Shown here one piece after another: positions 15,213 through 25,140 of a stretch of 64,000 nucleotides of DNA. Position numbers and translations under genes: made by a program. The notes beneath the pieces are model-generated. The model saw nothing but the letters and a program-made list of their open reading frames with translations, was not told the origin of the DNA and ran no database searches. Where the stretch lies: the NCBI RefSeq assembly GCF_900176145.1, contig NZ_FWWY01000001.1, positions 1,969,819 to 2,033,818 of the forward strand. The letters are read 5' to 3'. The number at the start of each line of letters is the position of its first letter. The first letter of the stretch is position 1. The DNA comes from Sulfobacillus thermosulfidooxidans DSM 9293. GTDB lineage: Bacteria > Bacillota > Sulfobacillia > Sulfobacillales > Sulfobacillaceae.

Positions 15213-16598
15213 CTATACATGAATGGGAGGGGCTTGTCCCACTTGACGAATGGTGTGAGCCACGCCAGTGACGATCTGTTCTAGTTCGTCGCCGTGAATA
15301 ACGAGCGGAGGGGCAATAATTAAGATATTATTATGCCAAGTTTCGACATCAGTAGCTTTTCCTGCTAAAATGCCTTGCTTAATTAAATGACGTCCTAATA
15401 GGCGCATAAACGCATCACTGGCGGGTGTTTTGGTTTCGGGTTCGGTGACGATTTCGATACCAGCCAAAAGACCTTGAACACGAATATCTCCCACCCATGG
15501 CACATTTTGCAACTGATCAACCAGAAGCTGTTTGAGATATTCTCCTTTCGATTGCGCCTGTTTCACTAATTGGTCTTCTTCGATGATGTTTAGGTTGGCT
15601 ATGGCGGCAGCGCAAGCCACAGGATGTCCCCCAAAGGTGTTCACTTGACGCAGATGCCGTCCTGAATCTGTGGCACCCAAGAAAGTGTGGAATATTTCGT
15701 CACTAACCGCGGTTGCTCCTATAGGCATATACCCACTCGCTAGACCTTTGGCCATCGTCACAATATCCGGTTTTATATTATAGAGCTCATGTCCAAAAAG
15801 AGAACCAGTGCGTCCAAATCCGGTTACCACCTCATCAACGATGAGTTTGACATTATAGTCTTTCGCAATGTGGGCGAGACGAGAAAAATAGCCAGGAGGA
15901 GGTATCAGAACACCTCCTCCTGCAATGATTGGCTCGACGATGATAGCAGCCACGGTATCGGCACCTTCAATTTGGATGCGGCGCTCAAAATCCTCGGCAC
16001 ATTGGATTTGGCATGAAGGATATTGCATGTGAAAAGGACAACGGTAGCAATAGGGGGCACTGACCTGCATAAAATCTGGCGCCATGGGCCCATAATTTCG
16101 TTTCCGTTCAGGTTGTCCCGTCGCCGATAACGCCCCTAAGGTTGAACCATGATAACCCCGAAAGCGCGATATGATTTTAGTTTTATGGGGAAAACCTTGT
16201 TGTTGCCAATACTGGCGGACCATTTTAAATGCGGTCTCATTGGCTTCAGACCCAGAGTTGGAAAAGTAGATGTGGGGGGTAGAAGGAATGTAGCTCGCAA
16301 GACGTGTGGCCAGTTCGATGGCTGCAGGATGGCTCTGAGTCAATGGATAATAAGCTAATTGCTGCATTTGTCTAAGAGCGGCATCAATGAGTTGTTGACG
16401 ACCATAGCCGACATTAACACACCATAACCCCGCCGCAGCATCAAGATAAGATTGTCCATTTATGTCGTAGACTGTCGATTCCAGACCGTGGGTAATGATT
16501 AAGGGATGATTGTGGCTATAATCCTGATGTTGCGTTAAAGGATGCCAAACATGAAGCCTGTCCTGTTCATAAAGGGATTCCGAGTCAAATCCGTCCAT
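15213..16598 (-). CDS. Class III omega-aminotransferase
   Basis: A 461-residue PLP enzyme of aminotransferase class III. HVWHPLTQH at the N-terminus, YFSNSGSEANETAFKM (PLP phosphate binding), RGYHGSTLGALSATG and LIVDEVVTGFGRTGSLF lead to the PLP lysine in MAKGLASGYMPIGA. APYCYRCPFHMQYPSCQ contains a cluster of four cysteines of the kind seen in taurine- and beta-alanine:pyruvate aminotransferases. The donor substrate is not determined. The start follows GGAAAGG about 12 nt upstream. It lies 48 nt after the HisC-like gene and is probably co-transcribed. Confidence 0.87.
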   Translation of the reverse strand: MDGFDSESLYEQDRLHVWHPLTQHQDYSHNHPLIITHGLESTVYDINGQSYLDAAAGLWCVNVGYGRQQLIDAALRQMQQLAYYPLTQSHPAAIELATRLASYIPSTPHIYFSNSGSEANETAFKMVRQYWQQQGFPHKTKIISRFRGYHGSTLGALSATGQPERKRNYGPMAPDFMQVSAPYCYRCPFHMQYPSCQIQCAEDFERRIQIEGADTVAAIIVEPIIAGGGVLIPPPGYFSRLAHIAKDYNVKLIVDEVVTGFGRTGSLFGHELYNIKPDIVTMAKGLASGYMPIGATAVSDEIFHTFLGATDSGRHLRQVNTFGGHPVACAAAIANLNIIEEDQLVKQAQSKGEYLKQLLVDQLQNVPWVGDIRVQGLLAGIEIVTEPETKTPASDAFMRLLGRHLIKQGILAGKATDVETWHNNILIIAPPLVIHGDELEQIVTGVAHTIRQVGQAPPIHV

Positions 16599-16646
16599 AT
16601 TTTCTATTCGCCTTTCCGTATAGATGGGTCATGTGTAAACTGGTAT

Positions 16647-17738
16647 TTAGGAATGTTTGATAGTTGATGCAGGATTTAACGATTCTTCGATTAAATTCAA
16701 TACGCGTTCATTATCATCGGGTTGGCCAATAGTCATGCGTGTATATCCCGCTAACCCCATACCGAGACCAGGCCGAATAGCAATATTGTTTAACGGCAAG
16801 ATCTTTTCGGAATCTTCCCACTGGAACGTTACAAAATTGGTTTGACTGGGAAAGACATCTAATCCTTGTTGCGTTAGCCGCGTCAAGATACGGGTGCGTT
16901 CACGTTGAATCATGCTCCGGTAAATTTTATATACCGACTCGGCTTCTTCACTCAAAGCTGCTGCGCCGGCGGCAAGTGCCAGACGATTAGGCATAACACG
17001 GCTGAGGCGTTGTGAAATGGCATGGCTGACGGATGTGTCTGGGGTTAAAACATATCCCAAACGTATTCCCGCCAGCGCATAAAATTTAGAAAATGTCCGA
17101 CTAATCATGAGGTTGGGATATTTCTTCAGTAAATGAATGCTATCTTGGTCCGGATCATCGTAGGCGTCTGTTAATTCCCAGTATGCTTCATCAAGAAGAA
17201 CAGCCACGTCTTCAGGTACCTTGGATAAGAAGGCATCAATATCGGAGAGGGGAAGATAGCCTCCTGTGGGATTATTGGGATTACAAATAATGATCAAAGC
17301 GGTCTGTTCGCTAAGGTTATCGGCAATGCTATTTAAATTCACGGTACCATTTGAATGAAGCGGTGTTTTGACTATGGTAAATGATATAGATTGCGCAATC
17401 GCCTGATACAAGGGAAATGAGGGATGGGGAATGATTACTTCACGTCCAGGATGAAAAAGACCGCGGATAATATGCTCAATCAAATCGCCCGATCCCGAAC
17501 CCAATACAATCTGTGCAGGATCTACATGATATTTTTTGGCCAGCCGATTTTTTAGCTCCTGTCCCGATGGATCGGGATAGCGGTGAATCTCGTGCATGGA
17601 AGCGCTTATCGCCTGTAAGACGATCTCGGGAGGTGGATAGGGAGATTCATTGGCGTTCAGCCGGATCATTTTGTTGGAAAGACTCAAAGATCCTCGGTCT
17701 AAGGGAACTTCGGTGATAGGACTCCATTTTATGGCCAA
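16647..17738 (-). CDS. hisC: Histidinol-phosphate aminotransferase-like (class I/II)
   Basis: A 363-residue fold-type I PLP enzyme. IRLNANESPYPPPE near the start, GSGSGDLIEHIIRGL, ICNPNNPTGG, VLLDEAYWEL and the PLP lysine in SRTFSKFYALAGIRLGY are all HisC signatures. The frame opens at a GTG (17747) that falls inside the AGAGGTGG ribosome site, so the TTG at 17738 is the more likely start. No other his genes are adjacent, so it may act on aromatic or other amino acids. Confidence 0.85.
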   Translation of the reverse strand: MAIKWSPITEVPLDRGSLSLSNKMIRLNANESPYPPPEIVLQAISASMHEIHRYPDPSGQELKNRLAKKYHVDPAQIVLGSGSGDLIEHIIRGLFHPGREVIIPHPSFPLYQAIAQSISFTIVKTPLHSNGTVNLNSIADNLSEQTALIIICNPNNPTGGYLPLSDIDAFLSKVPEDVAVLLDEAYWELTDAYDDPDQDSIHLLKKYPNLMISRTFSKFYALAGIRLGYVLTPDTSVSHAISQRLSRVMPNRLALAAGAAALSEEAESVYKIYRSMIQRERTRILTRLTQQGLDVFPSQTNFVTFQWEDSEKILPLNNIAIRPGLGMGLAGYTRMTIGQPDDNERVLNLIEESLNPASTIKHS

Positions 17739-17936
17739 CTTATCCACCTCTTGTTAGGACATCATGGTTTGATAGGTTGCATTGTATCAAACCTTTTTCG
17801 GTATCTTCATTGTGTTGTTGACCAAATTTCTTAACTAGAATGGCGAAATACTATTCATCTTCGAAGCAAACCGAGTAGATTGGGATAAATGATGGCCACA
17901 ATGACTCTATCAGTTGATAGGAGGGACAAAAACGCT

Positions 17937-19718
17937 ATGACCTATAATAGTGAAATCAGACGGCAACTGGCTCAAGTGGCTTTAGGGAATCTAGAACCCG
18001 ATTTGGTTATTACCCATGCACAATTGGTCAATGTGCATACCAAAGAAATTGAGCCTGACGTATCTGTTGCGGTGAAGTCGGGATTCATTGCTTATATCGG
18101 AAAGTCTGTTCCTGGCATAAAGGATACGACCAAAGTGATCGACGCGCACCAGCAATATCTGGTGCCGGGACTCATTGATGGGCATATGCATGTCGAGAGT
18201 AGCATGCTCTCGGTTGCCGAGTTTGCGCGCGCTGTTTTGCCGTTCGGAACGACTACTATTTTTATGGATCCCCATGAGATGGCGAATGTCTTTGGGCTTG
18301 AAGGCGTGGCATTAATGATGCACGAGGCAGAACATTTGCCTCTGCGCGTGTTTACCACCGTTCCGTCTTGTGTGCCGGCAGCACCGGGGCTAGAAGATAG
18401 TGGACAATATTTAGGGCCCAATGAAGTGCACAGTGCTTTGAACTTTCCCCGCGTGGCGGGCCTCAGTGAGGTCATGGACTTCCCCGGCGTCGTTAACGGA
18501 AATCCTGAAGTTCTTGAAAAAATTCGATTAACCTATGAAAAACACCAGGTGGTGACAGGGCATCTTCCAACCTCTGATGATCGTGTAATTCAAGCCTACG
18601 CTGCAACGGGGATATTTTCCGACCATGAATCCACGTCCCGAGAAGAAGCGTTAGCCAAGGCCAGGCGCGGGATCACGGTAATGATCCGGGAAGGAACGGC
18701 CTGGAAAGACGTTCATGAATGCATAAAGATTGTTACCGAAGATGGTATTGATCCTCATCAATGTCTTTTAGTCACTGATGATGTGGAGCCAGCGACATTG
18801 GTTCAAGATGGACACCTAAACGTCGTGGTCCGACGAGCTATTGAGGAAGGCGTTGATGCCTTAAGCGCTATTCAAATGGCGACAATTAATACGGCTCGGT
18901 ATTTTCATGTTGAAGACTGGCTCGGAAGTATTGCCCCGGGTCATGTGGCTGATATGCTTTTAATACCGGATCTTATGAATATGCGGCCTAGTGTGGTATT
19001 TGCTGGGGGAGAGATTGTTGCCGAAAATGGTCAATTCGTTGCCGAAATCACAGCCCCTTCTTATCCAGATTATGTTAAAAAATCTGTGCATTTGCCCCGC
19101 GCAGTAACGGCTCAAGATTTCTTTGTAAAGAGTGAATCCTGTTCTCAAGGCGAAGTGACTGTGAGGGCCATAGGAGTCAACAATAACAGCGCGTTAACCC
19201 ATTTGTATACCAGCACGGCACGGGTAGAAGAGGGCGTCATTTTGCCATCGCTTGATAATGATTTAGTGTATGCGGCGGTCTTAGAACGCCATCACGGCTC
19301 AGGACAAATTGGGCGGGGATTTGTGCATGGATTTGGTATTAAACGAGGTGCCGTCGCATCAACGGTGGGTCATGACAGCCACAATTTGATGGTTATGGGA
19401 GTCAATCCCACTGACATGGCCATGGCGGCTAATGCCTTAGCTCAATGTGGTGGAGGTATGGTTGCTGTTTTAGATCAAACCATATTGGCTTTAGTATCTT
19501 TACCCATTGCCGGGTTGATGGCAGAAGAATCCGCGCAGGTCATGGCGGAAAAATTAGAGCGGTTAACAGAGGCATGGCGTCGTCTTGGATGTACACTCCA
19601 TGCTCCTTATATGACCTTTTCCCTGATTGCGTTGCCTGTCATTCCAGAACTGCGGTTGAGCAATAAAGGATTGGTCGATGTGATGTCCATGACACTGGTC
19701 CCGGTGGAGGTTCTTTGA
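17937..19718 (+). CDS. ade: Adenine deaminase
   Basis: A 593-residue amidohydrolase that turns adenine into hypoxanthine and ammonia. PGLIDGHMHVESSML gives metal ligands H83 and H85; MDPHEMANVFG, the central VTGHLP and LLVTDDVEP (metal Asp region) follow, and the C-terminal half is the Ade-specific domain with VGHDSHNL and CGGGMV. The ATG at 17937 has AGGAGGG upstream, so the longer frame from 17889 is not used. It opens a series of nitrogen-recovery genes (urease, PucR regulator, amidase). Confidence 0.95.
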   Translation: MTYNSEIRRQLAQVALGNLEPDLVITHAQLVNVHTKEIEPDVSVAVKSGFIAYIGKSVPGIKDTTKVIDAHQQYLVPGLIDGHMHVESSMLSVAEFARAVLPFGTTTIFMDPHEMANVFGLEGVALMMHEAEHLPLRVFTTVPSCVPAAPGLEDSGQYLGPNEVHSALNFPRVAGLSEVMDFPGVVNGNPEVLEKIRLTYEKHQVVTGHLPTSDDRVIQAYAATGIFSDHESTSREEALAKARRGITVMIREGTAWKDVHECIKIVTEDGIDPHQCLLVTDDVEPATLVQDGHLNVVVRRAIEEGVDALSAIQMATINTARYFHVEDWLGSIAPGHVADMLLIPDLMNMRPSVVFAGGEIVAENGQFVAEITAPSYPDYVKKSVHLPRAVTAQDFFVKSESCSQGEVTVRAIGVNNNSALTHLYTSTARVEEGVILPSLDNDLVYAAVLERHHGSGQIGRGFVHGFGIKRGAVASTVGHDSHNLMVMGVNPTDMAMAANALAQCGGGMVAVLDQTILALVSLPIAGLMAEESAQVMAEKLERLTEAWRRLGCTLHAPYMTFSLIALPVIPELRLSNKGLVDVMSMTLVPVEVL

Positions 19719-19822
19719 TCATCACAGCGCTAGAATTTTTGTTTCGGTCCACTCAATCGACAAGCATTCTAATAAATTATAAACTACGATTAGTAGTTAT
19801 TTTGATTTGTGGAGGGATGGAC

Positions 19823-20215
19823 GTGTCAGCTATTGAGCGAATTGAAGTATCACGTTCTGCAGCGGATTTGGTGAACCAGTTTACCCACTGGTTGGAAGAA
19901 AAACAGATTATTGTTTATGCGGTTGTTCATCATACAGAGGATATGAAAGCGCGGGGCGTTGATCCGCATATGGATGCATGGACCGTAATCTTTGGGAATC
20001 CCGTGCTTGGTGCAGCATTTTTAGAGGAAACTCCTGATGTGGTCGTTGATATTCCCTTGCGCATAGGATTTTACCAACAACAACCTGACAAATCGTTTGT
20101 GGTACGGCGTCATATGGAAGAATTGTTAAGCGATTACCAGTTGCCCGCCTTGGTCGCGAAAAGCCGAAAGGCCGATGGATTATTAGACCAATGGATTGCT
20201 ACATTAAAACAATAG
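19823..20215 (+). CDS. DUF302 domain protein
   Basis: A 130-residue soluble protein matching the DUF302 pattern: an N-terminal repeat-like alpha/beta half with IIVYAVVHHTEDM, then WTVIFGNPVLGAAFLEETPDVVVDIPLRIGFY. No catalytic function is known for the family. The GTG at 19823 is six nt after GGAGGG; an ATG at 19817 abuts the ribosome site, so GTG is preferred. It follows ade by about 100 nt and is closed by a terminator. Confidence 0.85.
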   Translation: MSAIERIEVSRSAADLVNQFTHWLEEKQIIVYAVVHHTEDMKARGVDPHMDAWTVIFGNPVLGAAFLEETPDVVVDIPLRIGFYQQQPDKSFVVRRHMEELLSDYQLPALVAKSRKADGLLDQWIATLKQ

Positions 20216-20230
20216 TATAGAAATTAGGGG

Positions 20231-20272
20231 CAGGCGGAATACGCCATTATGACGTAGATTCCGCCTGTTTTT
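20231..20272 (+). terminator. Intrinsic terminator after the DUF302 gene
   Basis: CAGGCGGAAT (20231-20240) pairs with ATTCCGCCTG (20258-20267), followed by TTTTT. The right half overlaps the 3' end of the convergent small membrane protein gene. Confidence 0.88.
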
Positions 20273-20480
20273 GTGAATACAGTGTCCACCATTTGCGATA
20301 GGCGATAATAGCCCAAATCCCTTCGACGACCCCAAAAGGCCAGGTTCCCGCTAGCCATCCGTAGAGAGATGATCCCGTGCATGCTATGGCAAATGCCAAG
20401 GTGTACCACAAAGACCGCTGTTCTAAGGCATAGAAGATCATCATGAATGTGACAACAACGGCTCCAAATAGGGTTAACAT
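20247..20480 (-). CDS. Small membrane protein (three helices)
   Basis: A 77-residue protein starting MLTLFGAVVVTFMMIFYALE, with three hydrophobic segments (about residues 1-18, 24-43 and 46-63) and a polar tail. AAGGCAGGT precedes the ATG. The pattern of a Trp-rich, Gly-containing middle helix (LYGWLAGTWPFGVVEGIWA) is that of small conserved membrane proteins annotated only as hypothetical. It sits between ade/DUF302 and the urease operon on the opposite strand. Confidence 0.7.
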   Translation of the reverse strand: MLTLFGAVVVTFMMIFYALEQRSLWYTLAFAIACTGSSLYGWLAGTWPFGVVEGIWAIIAYRKWWTLYSQKQAESTS

Positions 20481-20616
20481 GGTTTTACCTGCCTTGTCAG
20501 TATTAGAATGAATTCATTCCCACCTTGCAGGATTTTGAACCCAACGTCAACCGTTTCTTGCTGTGCCGTCTTCCGATTATCTGGGATTGAGCAATGATAC
20601 AGATTTTTGCCATGTT

Positions 20617-20630
20617 TTTGTTCGAACAAA
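20617..20630. promoter_or_regulatory. Perfect 14-bp palindrome upstream of urease
   Basis: TTTGTTCGAACAAA is self-complementary over all 14 bases and lies 56 nt before the ureA start. This is the expected position for an operator. Its TGTTCG half-site also appears in the control regions at 4542 and 48187. No clean -35/-10 pair was recognised next to it. Confidence 0.5.
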
Positions 20631-20685
20631 CAAGAATTATGCTGCCGTACAGGCTATTCTGAAACATAGGATGGAGGGATTTTAG

Positions 20686-21045
20686 GTGTTTTTATCTCCT
20701 AGGGAACAAGAAAAATTACTGATTGTGGTAGCTGGGGATCTGGCTGCCAAACGATTGCAGCGCGGTTTGAAGTTAAATTATCCCGAAGCAGTAGCCTATA
20801 TTGCCGCAGCTCTCATGGAGGGAGCGAGAGATGGGCAGAGTGTTGCCGAGTTAATGAACTATGGGACGACGCTGCTCACCACGGATCAGGTGATGGAGGG
20901 AGTGGAAGAAATGGTGGAGACAGTGCAAATCGAGGCGACATTTCCTGACGGAACCAAATTAGTGACCGTCCATCACCCCATCCGTGAGCCTCAAAATATG
21001 AATCCGGTTGTCCATAGCGTCGTGAAGGATGTGACAGATTCATGA
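20686..21045 (+). CDS. ureA: Urease gamma subunit
   Basis: A 119-residue structural subunit of the nickel urease that hydrolyses urea to ammonia and carbamate. [19 protein letters not shown] and [16 protein letters not shown] near the N-terminus and the VEATFPDG-like [18 protein letters not shown] are family signatures. It is about 20 residues longer than the usual 100, from a C-terminal extension. The start is GTG, seven nt after GGAGGG. It overlaps ureB by 4 nt. Confidence 0.96.
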   Translation: MFLSPREQEKLLIVVAGDLAAKRLQRGLKLNYPEAVAYIAAALMEGARDGQSVAELMNYGTTLLTTDQVMEGVEEMVETVQIEATFPDGTKLVTVHHPIREPQNMNPVVHSVVKDVTDS

Positions 21046-21416
21046 TACCAGGGGAAATCCAGTGTGATGGCGACATGGTGACTATCAATTCTTCGGGTGC
21101 CACTGTGACATTAACGGTGGAGAACACCGGGGACAGACCCGTTCAAGTGGGATCTCATTTTCATTTTTTTGAGGTAAACAAGGCGCTTGACTTTAATCGG
21201 GAGAAAGCCTACGGGATGCGTCTTGACATTCCGGCGGGAACAGCGGTGCGGTTTGAACCCGGAATCCGCCAGACCATCATATTGACACCCATTAAAGGAG
21301 CACGCCGGGTTTATGGGTTAAATGGATTGACAGAAGGTCCTCTAGATAAAGAGGGAAATAAAGAAGCAGCTCTTGAACGTGCCAAACAACGAGGGTTTTG
21401 GAGGCCAGAGTCATGA
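21042..21416 (+). CDS. ureB: Urease beta subunit
   Basis: A 124-residue beta subunit: [11 protein letters not shown] at the start, [21 protein letters not shown] and [24 protein letters not shown]-like segments are diagnostic. The C-terminal residues continue to RGFWRPES and overlap the ureC start by 4 nt. The subunit packs on the alpha chain and helps close the active site. Confidence 0.96.
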   Translation: MIPGEIQCDGDMVTINSSGATVTLTVENTGDRPVQVGSHFHFFEVNKALDFNREKAYGMRLDIPAGTAVRFEPGIRQTIILTPIKGARRVYGLNGLTEGPLDKEGNKEAALERAKQRGFWRPES

Positions 21417-23128
21417 GTCATTCAATCGATCGCCATCATTATGCGCATTTATTTGGGCCGACTGTGGGAGACAAAATTCGGTTGGCCGACACCGATTTGT
21501 GGGCCATGGTTGAAGAAGACCGAACGCTTTTGGGTGAGGAAGCGAAATTCGGTGGAGGCAAAGTGGTTCGCGACGGCATGGGGCAGGCCAGTTGGCATAG
21601 TTCTAAAGCGGGTGCACCGGATTTAGTCATTACAAATGTGGTCATCATTGATTACTGGGGTATAGTCAAAGCGGATGTTGGCATTAAAGATGGACGAATT
21701 GTTGCGATTGGGAAGGCAGGAAACCCCGATATTATGGACGGGGTCGATCCCCGGTTAATTATCTCTCCCGCTACTGAGGTGATCTCTGCGGAAGGCCTTA
21801 TTCTGACCGCTGGCGGTATTGATTCCCATGTTCACTGGATTACGCCCGATTTAGCTCGACACGCCTTAATGGCGGGTTTAACTACATTGATTGGGGGAGG
21901 AACCGGTCCGGCAACGGGGACCAATGCGACCACGGCCACCCCAGGACCGTGGAATATCACTCGGATGCTGGAAGCCATGAGTTCGATGCCGGTAAACATC
22001 GGCTTAACAGGAAAAGGCAATTCCTCATTTCCTGAGCCTCTAGAAGAACAAATTGCTGCGGGGGCCATTGGTCTCAAACTACATGAAGACTGGGGCACAA
22101 CCCCTAGAGCGATCGATACCTGTTTAAAGGTTGCCGATGAGGCCGACGTCCAGGTGACAATCCATACCGATACCCTGAACGAAGCAGGATTTGTGGAACA
22201 AACCCTAGAAGCCATTGGCGGGCGGACTATTCACACATACCACACCGAAGGTGCCGGTGGCGGTCATGCTCCAGACATTCTTCGTGTGGCATCTTTCGAA
22301 AACGTTTTGCCTTCTTCAACCAATCCCACACGGCCTTATACGATCAATACCCTAGCAGAACATTTGGATATGTTAATGGTCTGTCATCACTTAGATCCAA
22401 AACTTCCTGAAGACGTGGCGTTTGCGGATTCACGCATTCGCGGGGAAACCATAGCGGCAGAAGATGTCTTGCATGATTTAGGCGTCTTGTCGATGATGTC
22501 TTCCGATTCCATGGCCATGGGACGTATTGGCGAAGTGATTATTCGAACATGGCAGACGGCCGATAAAATGAAAAAGGAACGAGGCCATCTGCCCGAAGAT
22601 TCTCCCCGAAATGACAATTGGCGGATTCGCCGGTATGTCGCCAAATACACCATCAATCCCGCAATTACTCATGGAATTTCGCGATTAGTCGGATCTGTTG
22701 AAGTCGGGAAGTGGGCTGATTTAGTGTTATGGAACCCAGCATTCTTTGGAGTTAAACCCTCGATTATCATTAAAGGCGGGATGATCGTAGCAGCGCAAAT
22801 GGGTGATGCTAATGCATCGATTCCTACCGTGGAACCGCAAATGATGCGTGAAATGTTTGGCGCTCAAGGATTTGCCCCGAATGAGCTGTCATGGACTTTT
22901 CTCTCTAAACAAGCCTATGTCTCTGAGCATATTCAGAAGCGGATTAAACGGCGGGTATATCCCGTAGAAAATTGCCGGAGCATTACTAAAAAGTCGATGA
23001 TGCTTAATGACCAAACTCCTCACATCGAAGTGGATCCGGAAACCTACCGGGTTTATGTCGATGGTGAACGGATTACGTCTCGGCCAGCAACAGTTCTTCC
23101 CTTAGCGCAGCGGTACTTCCTCTTTTGA
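21413..23128 (+). CDS. ureC: Urease alpha (catalytic) subunit
   Basis: A 571-residue amidohydrolase with all nickel-site residues: H139 and H141 (DSHVHWI), carbamylated K222 in [10 protein letters not shown]251, H277 and D365 in MSSDSMAMG; the flap C324-H325 lies in MVCHHLDP. Spacing matches the Klebsiella enzyme with a constant offset of five. The ATG at 21413 is preferred over an in-frame TTG at 21398 because GGAGG is well placed before it. Active-site completeness suggests a working enzyme. Confidence 0.97.
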   Translation: MSHSIDRHHYAHLFGPTVGDKIRLADTDLWAMVEEDRTLLGEEAKFGGGKVVRDGMGQASWHSSKAGAPDLVITNVVIIDYWGIVKADVGIKDGRIVAIGKAGNPDIMDGVDPRLIISPATEVISAEGLILTAGGIDSHVHWITPDLARHALMAGLTTLIGGGTGPATGTNATTATPGPWNITRMLEAMSSMPVNIGLTGKGNSSFPEPLEEQIAAGAIGLKLHEDWGTTPRAIDTCLKVADEADVQVTIHTDTLNEAGFVEQTLEAIGGRTIHTYHTEGAGGGHAPDILRVASFENVLPSSTNPTRPYTINTLAEHLDMLMVCHHLDPKLPEDVAFADSRIRGETIAAEDVLHDLGVLSMMSSDSMAMGRIGEVIIRTWQTADKMKKERGHLPEDSPRNDNWRIRRYVAKYTINPAITHGISRLVGSVEVGKWADLVLWNPAFFGVKPSIIIKGGMIVAAQMGDANASIPTVEPQMMREMFGAQGFAPNELSWTFLSKQAYVSEHIQKRIKRRVYPVENCRSITKKSMMLNDQTPHIEVDPETYRVYVDGERITSRPATVLPLAQRYFLF

Positions 23129-23153
23129 TTGATGACAGAAAGGGATCCACGTG

Positions 23154-23276
23154 ATGCAGTATGGAATCAGGAAAAAATTAAGGACAGTAACAGAGTCACT
23201 TGCGTATTGTCGGGAGAATAAAGGGACGGAACATTTGGCAAAGGGAAAGGAGGCAAGGCGTAAAGCTCTTAAGTGA
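23154..23276 (+). CDS. Possible 40-residue basic protein between ureC and ureE
   Basis: The frame encodes MQYGIRKKLRTVTESLAYCR followed by a Lys/Arg/Glu-rich tail. AAAGGG lies 9 nt upstream of the ATG. The gap between ureC and ureE (170 nt) is unusually large for this tight operon and this frame fills most of it. It is not a known urease accessory. Composition is rich in basic residues and could be accidental. Confidence 0.3.
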   Translation: MQYGIRKKLRTVTESLAYCRENKGTEHLAKGKEARRKALK

Positions 23277-23298
23277 CGAGCATTGCGCTTTAATATCA

Positions 23299-23763
23299 AT
23301 GCAGACTCTGACTATCAACCAGGTTCTTAGGAGGTATAATGCCACCACAGATACCAAACTCACTGAATGGATTGACATGGACGTGGATCAATGCGAAAAA
23401 ACCCGGTGGAAAGCCATAACCAATCTCGGACGGGTGGTTATCATAGATTTGCCGCGCCACGTCCGCATATCACACGAAGACGTTGTCTATGAGGATGATG
23501 GCCGGGTGATCGTTGCCCGTGTCAAACCTCACTGGGTTTTGGTTATGAAACCCAAAACATTTCATGAAATGGGATCTTTGTGTTATCACATCGGAAATTT
23601 GCACCAACCCTGCTTGGTTCAAGAACAAGAAGTTTTTACGCCGAATGAGGAATTTCTCAAATCGTTAGCGGATTCGTTATCCGTCTCATATTCTCTTGAA
23701 GAGCGGATTTTACCCCAAGGGTTTGCGACGAAAAGCCGCTCTCAGCACGTGCATCATGTCTAG
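23299..23763 (+). CDS. ureE: Urease accessory protein UreE
   Basis: A 154-residue nickel metallochaperone. VYEDDGRVIVARVKPHWVLVMKP and MGSLCYHIGNLHQPCLVQ carry the conserved central histidine region, and the C-terminus ends HVHHV, a short metal-binding tail. The ATG at 23299 gives a normal length. The frame continues upstream to 23200, where a strong AAGGAGG (23246-23252) has no usable start codon behind it, so the start is not certain. The end overlaps ureF by 8 nt. Confidence 0.88.
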   Translation: MQTLTINQVLRRYNATTDTKLTEWIDMDVDQCEKTRWKAITNLGRVVIIDLPRHVRISHEDVVYEDDGRVIVARVKPHWVLVMKPKTFHEMGSLCYHIGNLHQPCLVQEQEVFTPNEEFLKSLADSLSVSYSLEERILPQGFATKSRSQHVHHV

Positions 23764-24466
23764 TGATAGCATCAAAGTAGGGGAGATGTTGCAATTTCTG
23801 GATGGGTTGTTTCCTTCCGGAGCATTTACTCACTCGTTTGGGCTGGAAACCCTTGTTCAAGAACAGTGGATTACCGATGTGCAATCCTCAGGTTACTGGC
23901 TCAAAGCCATTATCCAGGACAGTTGGGCGACTTCCGATGGATTGGCCGCGTTACTGGTTTTTCAAGCCGTAGAGCAGGGTTCATTTCTCGACCGGGTTGC
24001 GCGCATTGATGGTTATTTAACGGCCAGTCGGACAGCATATGAAAGTCAAAAAGCCTCGTTGACAATTGGACGCCGAATATTGGCGACCGCTGTAGAATTG
24101 TTAGATGAGCCGGATTTGTCTTTATACCAGCAATACACCTTATCGCGTCCCTCGCTCGGTAATCAGACAGTCATCATTGCACTGATTGGAATGCTTCGGC
24201 ATTGGGGATGTGATGCGACCTTACAAGGTATTACCTACTTTACTTTATCGGGCTTTGTGCAAGCACTATTGCGGTTAGTACCACTCGGCCAGCGTGAGGC
24301 ACAGAAGTTATTATTTGAGCTGAAGCCATGGACTATGAATGTACTCAAGAATGTGCTTAAGCAGATTGATTTCTTAACTGTGGAAGATCTCGGTTCGAGT
24401 ATGCCGGTTTATGATATTGCCGTAATGCGCCATAAAGACTTGTATTCCCGGCTTTTCCGATCTTAA
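23756..24466 (+). CDS. ureF: Urease accessory protein UreF
   Basis: A 236-residue all-helical protein. [24 protein letters not shown] near the start and [21 protein letters not shown]-type helices match UreF, which works with UreD and UreG as the nickel-insertion complex. The ATG at 23756 (MSSDSIKVG) is inside the ureE 3' end, so the genes are coupled; the open frame from 23696 is longer than the family needs. Confidence 0.92.
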   Translation: MSSDSIKVGEMLQFLDGLFPSGAFTHSFGLETLVQEQWITDVQSSGYWLKAIIQDSWATSDGLAALLVFQAVEQGSFLDRVARIDGYLTASRTAYESQKASLTIGRRILATAVELLDEPDLSLYQQYTLSRPSLGNQTVIIALIGMLRHWGCDATLQGITYFTLSGFVQALLRLVPLGQREAQKLLFELKPWTMNVLKNVLKQIDFLTVEDLGSSMPVYDIAVMRHKDLYSRLFRS

Positions 24467-24498
24467 ATCTGAATTTTGAAAGACAGGGGAGAATCACG

Positions 24499-25140
24499 AT
24501 GAAGCCAGTAAGAATTGGCGTGGCTGGGCCCGTCGGTTCGGGTAAAACCACCGTGGTAGAATGGCTTGCCCGGGCACTACGGGACGACTACAGTATTGCG
24601 GTTATTACAAATGACATTTACACACGCGAAGACGAACGCATTCTCGTGAGTAGCCAAGTGTTGCCAGCAGAACGTATTCGGGGAGTCGAAACGGGGGGAT
24701 GCCCGCATACGGCGATTCGCGAAGATGCCTCGGTGAATCTCGATGCATTAGATGAATTATGCGTAACATTTCCGGATCTGGATATCGTGCTTATTGAAAG
24801 TGGCGGTGACAATCTTGCGGCCACTTTTAGTCCTGAGTTGGCCGATTTTGTTATTTATGTGATTGATGTAGCGGCTGGGGAAAAACTTCCGCGGAAAGGA
24901 GGGCCTGGAATTATTAAGTCCGATGTCTTGATTATCAACAAAATTGATCTCGCTCCCTATGTGGGAGCCCGTCTTGAGGTCATGATCCACGATACGGAAC
25001 AAATTCGACAAGGGCCCTATGTCTTAACGAACTTAAAAACTGGCGAAGGCTTTGAACAATTGCTGCAGCTTGTGCGAAGTGAAGCATTATTTGAAGAGAT
25101 GACAAAATCGATCTCAAATGGGGAAAAAGATGGCCATTAG
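24499..25140 (+). CDS. ureG: Urease accessory GTPase UreG
   Basis: A 213-residue SIMIBI GTPase. P-loop [12 protein letters not shown] is at residues 7-18, the metal-binding CPH motif is in [17 protein letters not shown], and [16 protein letters not shown] and [12 protein letters not shown] give switch and base-specificity elements. It powers nickel delivery to UreC. GGGGAG precedes the ATG. Confidence 0.97.
   Translation: MKPVRIGVAGPVGSGKTTVVEWLARALRDDYSIAVITNDIYTREDERILVSSQVLPAERIRGVETGGCPHTAIREDASVNLDALDELCVTFPDLDIVLIESGGDNLAATFSPELADFVIYVIDVAAGEKLPRKGGPGIIKSDVLIINKIDLAPYVGARLEVMIHDTEQIRQGPYVLTNLKTGEGFEQLLQLVRSEALFEEMTKSISNGEKDGH

Noticed and set aside
15086-15271. 61-codon plus-strand frame before the aminotransferase end
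   Set aside because: No ribosome site, and overlaps the 3' end of the class III aminotransferase.
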